A DNA stretch of 48,927 nucleotides from contig DFHY01000117.1 in the NCBI GenBank assembly GCA_002371345.1, positions 1-48,927 on the forward strand. Reading direction: 5' to 3'. The notes under the pieces are model-generated. The model was not told the origin of the DNA, ran no database searches, and was given only the letters and a program-made list of their open reading frames with translations. Shown here in pieces: positions 7,378-14,307 of this stretch (positions are counted from its first letter, which is position 1; every line of letters begins with the position of its first letter). A program made the position numbers and the translations under genes. Source of the DNA: Lachnospiraceae bacterium UBA3711 (GTDB taxonomy: Bacteria > Bacillota > Clostridia > Lachnospirales > Lachnospiraceae).

Positions 7378-10161
7378 ATGAAGAAAAAACTTATGGCCTG
7401 GCTGCTGGCGGGAACAATGACCGCCTCAGCAGGAGCGACATCACTGGCGTGGGCCGGATCTTCAGATACCTCACAGACCGGGGCGCAGACAGAGGAGGAA
7501 ATCACTGATACAGAGCAGGAGAGCGAAGATGCAGCGATCCGGATAACCTATCCGAAACTCTCGATCGCTAACGAGTGGGATCTCAGATCAGAATCGGGAA
7601 GAACTCTCAGGGAATGGGATGAAAGTATCGACGCCATGAAGAAGAGCGGAAGAGACAGCGCATTTACACAGTCACAGCTGCATGAGGCGGATCCCGGTAC
7701 ACAGATCCTCGAGGACGAAGACGGAGTCTACTACATCAGTAAAAACAAGGCGATAGAGGCTGTGCACAGCGTGGATGACGCCTATGAGAGACTCTACCAG
7801 CTGCTGCCGGTTCTCGGAGGATCGGAGAACACTGATATGAGACTTGTCTCGGAGCTTGGATATAATGACAATCTCATCTACACGTTTCAGCAGGTATCTG
7901 ACGGTGAGACGGTTCTGGGAAGCGTTGTGAAAATAGCTGCGGATAAGGACGGAAATGTATCCGCGGTGTTCAGCGGACTTGTGGAGGACGCTGACGGAAA
8001 AGGACAGCCCGTTGCGCAGGAAGAGGCGGAAGACAACGTGCGCGCGTACATGCAGAAGGAGTTTGATTCAGACGCTGAAGTACTCTCAGAATACACTGAC
8101 AGGATCTACTATCAGCAGGATGACATGGAATCCGCGCTCAATCTGGATGTAGAGGAGGATCCGGTTCCGGATCTTGTGCTCTGGACAGTCTTTACACAGA
8201 ATCCGGACCGGGATTCCGACTATCCTTATCTGGCTCATTATCTCAGAATGGACGGAACATATGAGTTCAGCCTTCCGGTCTCTGAGCCGAATGATGAAGA
8301 ATCAAGAACCGGTTACCGCAGGCAGGATGTCTTCGCAGGAATGACGGAGGACTCCTACACAGGAGAGATTACGGACATAGACGGTGAGGCAAGAGAGATC
8401 ACGGTTCCGGTCATGCATTCTGAAGAGGACGGAAGATGGTATCTCGGAGATGCAAAGAACCGTATCGCGGTGGCTGACTTCAAAACGGCGGCATATGGCG
8501 ATGACCATGAGCTTGTGCTTGTCGGTACCGATGACAACACAGGCTGGGACAATGAAGATCTGTTCATGTTTTACAATTATCTGCGCGCCTACATGTTCTA
8601 TAAGAATATGGGGTGGGACGGGCCGGACGGCCGCGGAACCGACGTCATCATCCTGAAGGATATGTGCACGAGCAGCGGAGCGGCGTTTGAAAATGCGTGC
8701 AGTATCGGCAATATTGAGAATTACTGCATGTTCGGGTATACAGGATACGATTCGGCCGGCGAGCCTCTCGGACTTGTCAAAGGCCTTGATGTAATGGCTC
8801 ACGAATTCACACATACCTTCACGGGAACAGTGATGAATGAGAATCTCTATGAAAATGACCTTGGCGCGATCAATGAGGCGATGTCGGATATTATGGGGAA
8901 CCTCTGCGAGTTCATTTACGATGATACCGATGACACAGAGTGGATGCTGGGCGAGAATACCGGCAGCATAGTCCGCAGCATGAGTGATCCTCACTTCATG
9001 ACACAGCCCGAATATGTGTGGGATGTCTACTATGGCCCGAATACAGACAGAAAGTCCGACGCGAATGACCGCGGAGGAGTGCACATCAATTCCTCGCTGC
9101 TGAACCGGATTGCAGCCATGCTGTGTCTGAATGACGGCATGAGCTTAGAAGAGGCAGCGAGCATGTGGTCCGCGGCAGCCATGGGGATGACGCCGCTGGC
9201 GGACTATCCGAGGATTGCTCCGCTTCTGAGATGGGCGCTTGAGGTATCCGGAAATGAGTCATACAGGGACAGCCTTGATTCCCTGATCAAAGAGGAGAGG
9301 CTTGAGAGCACCGGGCTGCCGGACAAGCTTCCGCTCGGACAGAAGCTGTGCTCGCTGACGCTTCCTGACACCGAAGCGTTCCAGGATGATAACTGGGGAC
9401 TGTTAGGTGTCCAGCTGAATGCCGAAATAGCCGGCCAGCTCATACAGACAGCAGTCAGACTCGGAATAAACATGTTCACGGATGAGAAGAACAGAGAATC
9501 ATTCGGCGATATCGTTAAGGAGCTGCTTGACAGTATACACATGACAGGGAAAGACCTTAAGATAGACAACCTTGACAACCTGATGAATGATGACGATAAG
9601 ATGGTGGATGCCATCACGGATATTTCGGTTAACGTGCTTCCGCAGCTCATAAATCAGACTCTGGCATGGCCCGGAGAAGGAACGAATAAGATAACATTTG
9701 TTACTCAGGACAGTCCGACTTTCTATATGCTGTTCAACGTGACTGAGTCGGGAACAAAGGTCAACGGCGCTGCCGTGCTGGCAGGTGACAGATGGATTGA
9801 TGTGGGAAAGTATGCGGCTGAGGCTATGAAAACGGTAGAGAACGCTGAATCGAAGAGTGAGTCAATACCGGATATTTCTGATATTGATCTTGACGGCATG
9901 GCTGATGATCTGATGAAGCTGCTTGATTCCTTTGCCGGGGACGAAGAGGATGAAGATACGTCTGATGTTCTGGAAGAAGAAAACGGTTATGATACCGTTG
10001 ACCTGATTCTCGCGGGACTTGATAATGTAATCAATGTAGTTGAGTACTTGAATACGCCTGAGGAGGACAGGCCGGAATCCCTGGACAGCGTCATTATGAT
10101 GCCGGCGGTGGAAGAGAAGCTTCCGACGAAGGGTCTTGACAAGGTTCAGCTTATTGCCTGA
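7378..10161 (+). CDS. Secreted thermolysin-family (M4) metallopeptidase
   Basis: A 927-residue exported protein. ATG 7378 has AAAGGAA eight bases upstream and begins a signal peptide ending near LAWAGS. A propeptide (about 40-330) with FTP/PepSY-like character precedes the catalytic domain. The zinc site is H475-E476-F-T-H479 and the third ligand E500 in AINEAMSD; the catalytic-site stretch GGVHINSSLLN carries H569, matching thermolysin. The M4 catalytic part ends near residue 640; a C-terminal region of about 280 residues, rich in Asp and Glu, is not recognised and has no cell-wall anchor motif. It would digest extracellular protein after autocatalytic removal of the propeptide. A perfect hairpin follows. 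Confidence 0.92.
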   Translation: MKKKLMAWLLAGTMTASAGATSLAWAGSSDTSQTGAQTEEEITDTEQESEDAAIRITYPKLSIANEWDLRSESGRTLREWDESIDAMKKSGRDSAFTQSQLHEADPGTQILEDEDGVYYISKNKAIEAVHSVDDAYERLYQLLPVLGGSENTDMRLVSELGYNDNLIYTFQQVSDGETVLGSVVKIAADKDGNVSAVFSGLVEDADGKGQPVAQEEAEDNVRAYMQKEFDSDAEVLSEYTDRIYYQQDDMESALNLDVEEDPVPDLVLWTVFTQNPDRDSDYPYLAHYLRMDGTYEFSLPVSEPNDEESRTGYRRQDVFAGMTEDSYTGEITDIDGEAREITVPVMHSEEDGRWYLGDAKNRIAVADFKTAAYGDDHELVLVGTDDNTGWDNEDLFMFYNYLRAYMFYKNMGWDGPDGRGTDVIILKDMCTSSGAAFENACSIGNIENYCMFGYTGYDSAGEPLGLVKGLDVMAHEFTHTFTGTVMNENLYENDLGAINEAMSDIMGNLCEFIYDDTDDTEWMLGENTGSIVRSMSDPHFMTQPEYVWDVYYGPNTDRKSDANDRGGVHINSSLLNRIAAMLCLNDGMSLEEAASMWSAAAMGMTPLADYPRIAPLLRWALEVSGNESYRDSLDSLIKEERLESTGLPDKLPLGQKLCSLTLPDTEAFQDDNWGLLGVQLNAEIAGQLIQTAVRLGINMFTDEKNRESFGDIVKELLDSIHMTGKDLKIDNLDNLMNDDDKMVDAITDISVNVLPQLINQTLAWPGEGTNKITFVTQDSPTFYMLFNVTESGTKVNGAAVLAGDRWIDVGKYAAEAMKTVENAESKSESIPDISDIDLDGMADDLMKLLDSFAGDEEDEDTSDVLEEENGYDTVDLILAGLDNVINVVEYLNTPEEDRPESLDSVIMMPAVEEKLPTKGLDKVQLIA

Positions 10162-10192
10162 CAGAAAGACTGAGCCGGATGTTAAGCTACAT

Positions 10193-10222
10193 CAGGCCCG
10201 CTGCGTTTGCGCAGCGGGCCTG
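10193..10222. terminator. Perfect 13-pair hairpin between convergent genes
   Basis: CAGGCCCGCTGCG and its exact complement CGCAGCGGGCCTG flank a TTTG loop between the M4 protease stop and the stop of the minus-strand DAC gene at 10229. There is no strong T-run on either side; it probably serves both transcripts. Confidence 0.7.
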
Positions 10223-10228
10223 AGCAGT

Positions 10229-11359
10229 TTACAGAAACGGCAGGGACACGTAATCGTACACCATAACCTTCCCGTCATTCCTGGTGCAGCACTTGATGAT
10301 ACCGTCCTGTGAGACGACGATTCCGACAGAGTCCTCAACCTTGTCGCACATATAGTAGCAGGCCCTGTGCCGCATGCCGTTGTCATCAAAGCTCTTGTTG
10401 AGATCTTCTTTCCCATCCCAGTCTATGAAGCACATCCGGGGATGCTTTCCGCTGACATTGTCGACGAGGGTTTCGGCGCCGAATCCGAGAAGGTCGAGGT
10501 CCTTAGTCAGGACAACGGCCCCGTCAACGGAGGTGAACTTCGCTATGAGCTCAGCGTATGTGACAAGCTCCTTTGCCTTATTATTCGCCGTGTGCTTTAT
10601 TGGTATATCGTCGCTGCTGAACAGGAAACGTATCGGAAGCTTATATTTGATCTTAAGATATTCCGAACATGATTCTTCGGACGGCACTATAAAGATGAGC
10701 GCGCCGTTTCTGTTCTGCCGTATTCTCCACAGAATACGGTATATGAACTTCAGGCGGTGATCATCTGAGACATGTGATCCGTTTGACAGCTGTGCGGCTG
10801 CCAGTGTCGACGTAAATGTGTTGGTGCGGAAGAATACGGTATTGCCGGATCTGTAGCTAACAACAGACGCCTCTCCGATACAGGCTTCAAGCTCTCCGGG
10901 ATTCTTGACGAAGATATTGGGAATCCTGGGCAGACGGTTGCCTGTCGCCACCTCTCTGGTAAGAATCTTCTCCCATATGGTAAACGCCGAGAGTATTCCG
11001 ATGACTTTGAACTCACCGCTCCTTATATCGAGCATGAGGTAGCTTATATCAGGATTCAGCGCAGGAGCGAGCTTGTTGAGAGTGTTCTCGGTGAAGGGGA
11101 ACGGGGTCTCAAACATGAGAGTATGAGAATAAATATACGCGGCAAGCAGTTCGGAATCAGGTGGTATGAAGCATACCCTGAACGAAGGATACCGGCTCTC
11201 TTCACACATGGTACTGACGTTGAGGAGGGTGGTGCAGATATACTCAAGAGTCTTCACCTCCGGCAGCTTCTGGTCGTCTTCCATATAGCTGTACACTGAC
11301 TCATAGCATTCATAGAAAGACTTGACAAATGTTCTGATGCCATTGATTATCATGGTCAT
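10229..11359 (-). CDS. DAC-domain (diadenylate cyclase-like) protein with N-terminal sensor-like region
   Basis: A 376-residue protein on the minus strand. Residues 275-376 carry the motifs of DisA_N/CdaA diadenylate cyclases: D279-G280-A281 (VDGAVVLTKD), a glycine-rich LGFGAE, and GMRHRAC with R330-H331-R332, then SVGIVVSQDG. Canonical cyclases have GTRHRA; here the Thr is Met. It lacks the membrane segments of CdaA and the DNA-binding C-terminus of DisA; the roughly 270-residue N-terminus fits the sensor-type regions described for DAC proteins such as the DACNV group. It may make cyclic di-AMP or a related dinucleotide on a signal. ATG 11359 has GGAG seven bases upstream; ATG 11353 is an alternative. 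Confidence 0.78.
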   Translation of the reverse strand: MTMIINGIRTFVKSFYECYESVYSYMEDDQKLPEVKTLEYICTTLLNVSTMCEESRYPSFRVCFIPPDSELLAAYIYSHTLMFETPFPFTENTLNKLAPALNPDISYLMLDIRSGEFKVIGILSAFTIWEKILTREVATGNRLPRIPNIFVKNPGELEACIGEASVVSYRSGNTVFFRTNTFTSTLAAAQLSNGSHVSDDHRLKFIYRILWRIRQNRNGALIFIVPSEESCSEYLKIKYKLPIRFLFSSDDIPIKHTANNKAKELVTYAELIAKFTSVDGAVVLTKDLDLLGFGAETLVDNVSGKHPRMCFIDWDGKEDLNKSFDDNGMRHRACYYMCDKVEDSVGIVVSQDGIIKCCTRNDGKVMVYDYVSLPFL

Positions 11360-11397
11360 ATCTCATCTCCATCCGTTCAGGCTTATTCTTCATCGCG

Positions 11398-11453
11398 CAA
11401 GACCCGTGACATCAGCCATGGGACAGGCGCGCAAGGCTCGCAGGCGGGTCTTG
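11398..11453 (-). terminator. Hairpin between ybaK and the DAC gene
   Basis: CAAGACCCG (11398-11406) and CGGGTCTTG (11445-11453) pair perfectly over nine bases around a 38-base internal region, just after the ybaK stop on the minus strand. No T-run follows, so strength is uncertain. Confidence 0.45.
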
Positions 11454-11463
11454 AATCCGAACA

Positions 11464-11958
11464 TCAGGCATGGACATCCTCAATCCGGATAATGTCAGCC
11501 AGATGTATGTCAGCAACGCGTATCAGGTCATCAGGAGCCAGACCGACCTGAAAGCCTACGCGTCCGGCGCTCACGAAGACCTTGTCAAGCCCTGCGGCCG
11601 ACTCATGCATGAATGTCGTGAAGTGCTTCTTCATCCCGACAGGGGAGCATCCGCCGTGAACATATCCCGTCAGCGGCAGAAGCTCCTTCTGTTTAATCAT
11701 ATCTACAGCCTTCTCACCGGAAACCTTAGCGGCCTTTTTAAGATCAAGCTCAGCCATCACGGGAATGACAAAGACATAGTACGTCCCGCTCCTGCCGCAT
11801 GTTACGAGTGTCTTGAATACGCGGTCCGGATCCTCGCCAAGCAGGAGGGCGATCTGCCCGCCGCTCATGGAAGCGTCAGGTTTATATGAATGGCTCTCAT
11901 ACGGAATTTTCTTCCCGTCGAGAAAGCGCATCACATTGGTTTTTTCTTCCTTCTTCAT
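11464..11958 (-). CDS. ybaK: Cys-tRNA(Pro)/Cys-tRNA deacylase YbaK family
   Basis: A 164-residue protein of normal length for the YbaK/EbsC family of trans-editing domains. Visible family features are VFKTLVTCG (residues 46-54), the Lys in DLKKAAK, and TGYVHGGCSPVGMKK (97-111). The enzyme removes cysteine wrongly attached to tRNA(Pro) in the cytoplasm, protecting translation accuracy. The start ATG 11958 has a modest GGGA upstream. It reads toward the DAC gene, but a hairpin lies between them, so they may be separate units. Confidence 0.9.
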   Translation of the reverse strand: MKKEEKTNVMRFLDGKKIPYESHSYKPDASMSGGQIALLLGEDPDRVFKTLVTCGRSGTYYVFVIPVMAELDLKKAAKVSGEKAVDMIKQKELLPLTGYVHGGCSPVGMKKHFTTFMHESAAGLDKVFVSAGRVGFQVGLAPDDLIRVADIHLADIIRIEDVHA

Positions 11959-11992
11959 CGAAATCCCATCAATTACATCATCTTTTTTCAGT

Positions 11993-12006
11993 GCAAACGG
12001 GTTTGC
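11993..12006. promoter_or_regulatory. 14-base palindrome at the ybaK promoter
   Basis: GCAAAC-GG-GTTTGC is a perfect inverted repeat overlapping the -10 box and predicted start of ybaK transcription. It could be an operator for a dimeric repressor or a short hairpin at the mRNA 5' end. Confidence 0.4.
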
Positions 12007-12032
12007 TATACCTTTACATAAGTTTATTGCAA
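12005..12032 (-). promoter_or_regulatory. Likely ybaK promoter
   Basis: On the minus strand, TTGCAA (12032-12027) and TATAGC (12010-12005) are separated by 16 bases, about 46 bases upstream of the ybaK start. Confidence 0.45.
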
Positions 12033-12093
12033 AATGAGGAAAGCCGCAAGTGCATAAGTATTGTGTTTTTTGCGTGAAGTCTGCTCCTGAATG

Positions 12094-12123
12094 TTGTTCA
12101 TAATTATCGAAGAAACGTATAAT
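12094..12123 (+). promoter_or_regulatory. Sigma-A-type promoter of the secreted TlpA gene
   Basis: TTGTTC, an 18-base spacer and a consensus TATAAT place the start near 12130, leaving a leader of about 145 bases before ATG 12276. Confidence 0.6.
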
Positions 12124-12275
12124 CAGATGTAAAAGGAAGCAGTGGTAACGGAAAGGCGTTTCTCAGATACCGGGAACGAATTCCTGTCCGCTCTTCAGGA
12201 CAGTACAGATCATATGGATTCAGCGATCGATTATTTTATACTCTGTGTATCACTTGAAAGGAAGGTATGTATACT

Positions 12276-13628
12276 ATGAAGAAAACAGCAGCTCTGATAT
12301 TAGGATCGCTTCTTGCATTATCTTTAAGCACAGCCGCGATGGCATCGGACGACGACAAGATGCAGCTTGAGGCGGCCGGAATAGATATTCGTGTTCCGGA
12401 GGAACTGAATTCTCTTGAAGGGTACCTTGACGCATATCCCATTGGGGTTATTGATGAGGATCATCACTCGTACGCGGCTGCATTTTACTATATAGGAATG
12501 CCGTATGATGATGCTGAGAACTTATTAAATGCATCGGATCGGACTGAAGATGATACAGCAGAGCTGAAGTCCGGGATGTTCTATATAGCTCCCGTACTGG
12601 CAACGGACAGTGATGCAGACAAGGCGCTTCAGGCTTTTGAGGATGTGTTCAGTGATTTCGAAGTGGACAGGGACAGGATGCAGGAGCTTGGAAACGCGGA
12701 TGGTTATACCTTCTACTCAGTTCCCCTGGCGGCGGACGAGTATTACAGCAAGATCGGTGAGGAGTACGCGGAGGAATGCGGGAAGCTTGAGCAGGCACTG
12801 ATTGAGGCCGAGAAGAAGGCTGATTTCTACGCGCCGAAGGATGCTGAGAAGGATATGGTAGGTCAGAAGATAAGCTTCACAACTACTGACATTGACGGAA
12901 ACACTGTTACCAGTGAAGAACTCTTTGCAAAAAATGAGATCACGATGCTGAACTTCTGGGGGACATGGTGCCCGTTCTGCATGGATGAGATGGATGAGCT
13001 GGCGCAGATCCATAAGAACCTTCAGAAGAAGGGCTGCGGAATAGTCGGACTTGAATATGAGTCGACGCCTGACGAGGAAACCTACAATTACGGCAGAGAA
13101 TACCTGGAAGAATGCGGGGTTGAGTATCCGAACGTAATAATGCCTGAGGAATATCTTGGTATAGTTGCCGGATTTCCGACAAGCATCCTTGTCGACAAGG
13201 AAGGGAAAGTGCTCACTATGCCGATCGGCGGACCGAGGGTTGACAAGTACGAACAGACGATTGACGAACTGCTCAACGAGATGAAGGCTGGCAATGCTGA
13301 AGCGAATAACACGGATAATACAGAAGACACAGAAGGTACAGACAGCACAGATAATACAGCTTCTGCTGTGAATGCAGCGGCCGGATACAGTGTGACTGTA
13401 ACCGATGAAGACGGTCCTGTGGAGGGAGTGGTGATTCAGTTCTGTGATGACAACACCTGCAGCATGAAGCCGACTGACGCGGACGGTATCGCGAGTCTGG
13501 AAGACGCCGACGGCGGTGATTACGAGATTCATGTCCTTGTGGTGCCGGACGGCTACAAGGCGGATGAGACGGTGTACCATTTTGACGGAGGCTCCAGCAT
13601 GGAGATCAAACTCGAGAAGGCGGCCTGA
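12276..13628 (+). CDS. Secreted TlpA/ResA-like thioredoxin with C-terminal beta-sandwich domain
   Basis: A 450-residue exported protein. ATG 12276 is preferred over ATG 12267 because AGGAAGG (12259-12265) is ten bases from the former and one from the latter. A signal peptide ends near STAAMA, with no lipobox. Residues 25-190 are unrecognised. Residues 195-340 form a TlpA-type thioredoxin fold with W231-C232-P-F-C235 and a cis-Pro region AGFPTS. A Thr/Asp-rich linker with repeated NTDNTEDTEGT-like units leads to a C-terminal domain (about 370-450, SVTVTDEDGPVEGVVIQF) resembling SpaA/prealbumin-like Ig folds. It may take electrons from the membrane TlpA fusion at 4174 and reduce exported disulfides; this is inference. 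Confidence 0.85.
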   Translation: MKKTAALILGSLLALSLSTAAMASDDDKMQLEAAGIDIRVPEELNSLEGYLDAYPIGVIDEDHHSYAAAFYYIGMPYDDAENLLNASDRTEDDTAELKSGMFYIAPVLATDSDADKALQAFEDVFSDFEVDRDRMQELGNADGYTFYSVPLAADEYYSKIGEEYAEECGKLEQALIEAEKKADFYAPKDAEKDMVGQKISFTTTDIDGNTVTSEELFAKNEITMLNFWGTWCPFCMDEMDELAQIHKNLQKKGCGIVGLEYESTPDEETYNYGREYLEECGVEYPNVIMPEEYLGIVAGFPTSILVDKEGKVLTMPIGGPRVDKYEQTIDELLNEMKAGNAEANNTDNTEDTEGTDSTDNTASAVNAAAGYSVTVTDEDGPVEGVVIQFCDDNTCSMKPTDADGIASLEDADGGDYEIHVLVVPDGYKADETVYHFDGGSSMEIKLEKAA

Positions 13629-13657
13629 TCATCTCAGATGACGATGAATATTAACAG

Positions 13658-13711
13658 GATGCATATGGCAGCTCAGGAGAAAACCTTTTGAAGCTGTCAT
13701 ATGCATCTTTT
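13658..13711 (+). terminator. Intrinsic terminator after the secreted TlpA gene
   Basis: GATGCATATGGCAGCT (13658-13673) pairs with AGCTGTCATATGCATC (13692-13707), 16 pairs with one G-T, followed by TTTTG. It lies 30 bases after the stop. Confidence 0.8.
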
Positions 13712-13791
13712 GATGAGAAAAGATACTGATTCCCACAGGGAAATCATAAAGATTTTTGTTAAGTGCCTTTTCCTTTTATTTGCATTTAAGT

Positions 13792-13876
13792 TATACTGGG
13801 AAGCAGACAGGTTTGATATGATTGTCTGCCTGCATTATAATAACTCCGAGTGGCTTCCGGATATATGTGCCGGAAG
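13792..13876 (+). promoter_or_regulatory. Leader of the phosphatase operon with a -10-like box and two hairpins
   Basis: TATACT (13792-13797) could be a -10 box but no good -35 is visible. After it come two hairpins: GCAGACA/TGTCTGC (about 13802-13829) and CTTCCGG/CCGGAAG (about 13854-13876), just before the GTG start at 13897. They could be a structured leader; I recognise no riboswitch class. Confidence 0.35.
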
Positions 13877-13896
13877 CGGGAAGAGAGGCATAATCC

Positions 13897-14289
13897 GTGA
13901 TTGAGACAGGCATTAAGGGACATTCGGAAATAATCGTTACACATGATAAAACAGCTAAGGCGATGGGAAGCGGAGAGCTGGAGGTGTTCGCGACACCGGC
14001 CATGATCTGCCTGATTGAGGAAACCGCGTGGAGAAGTGTTTCGCCGTTTCTTGAGATGGGCGAGGGATCCGTGGGAACAAAGCTTGAGATAAACCATCTG
14101 AGCGCGACTCCGGAGGGGCTTGCAGTCACATGTGATACGGAGGTGGCTCTTGTGGACGGAAGAAGGATTGTTTTTAATGTCAGTGTCTTCGATGTATATG
14201 GAAAGATTGGAGAAGGCACACACGAGCGCTTCATTGTTCGGAATGAGAGATTCCTCAGCAAGGCTGAAGAGAAGAAAAAGAAGATCTGA
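13897..14289 (+). CDS. Hotdog-fold thioesterase (FlK-like family)
   Basis: A 130-residue protein starting at GTG 13897, eight bases after GAGAGG. The sequence SGELEVFATPAMICLIEETAW (split here as SGELEVFATPAM and ICLIEETAW, residues 25-46) and the later VGTKLEINHLSATPEG match small thioesterases related to fluoroacetyl-CoA thioesterase FlK. It would hydrolyse an acyl-CoA or similar thioester in the cytoplasm; the substrate is unknown. The stop is 18 bases before the next gene, so it is the first gene of the apparent phosphatase operon. A link between acyl-CoA hydrolysis and the signalling genes is not evident. Confidence 0.82.
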   Translation: MIETGIKGHSEIIVTHDKTAKAMGSGELEVFATPAMICLIEETAWRSVSPFLEMGEGSVGTKLEINHLSATPEGLAVTCDTEVALVDGRRIVFNVSVFDVYGKIGEGTHERFIVRNERFLSKAEEKKKKI

Positions 14290-14307
14290 TAAAGGTATTA
14301 CAGAAAC

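Larger units (their letters stand above)
11959..12275. other. Divergent promoter region of ybaK and the secreted TlpA gene
   Basis: This 317-base gap has no gene. It is A+T-rich and holds a minus-strand promoter with a palindrome near its start (11993-12032), a plus-strand promoter (12094-12123), and a plus-strand leader of about 145 bases before the TlpA start in which I recognise no riboswitch. Confidence 0.7.

Noticed and set aside
7248..7508. 86-residue open frame in the M4 protease leader
   Set aside because: It lies mostly within the terminator and overlaps the signal-peptide start in another frame, without a ribosome site.
12124..12275. Riboswitch in the leader of the secreted TlpA gene
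   Set aside because: No known riboswitch core and no terminator or sequestering hairpin could be recognised before the start codon.
12717..13580. A 287-residue minus-strand open frame opposite the secreted TlpA gene
   Set aside because: The plus-strand frame has a signal peptide and the CPFC thioredoxin motif; the opposite frame has no motif or ribosome site.
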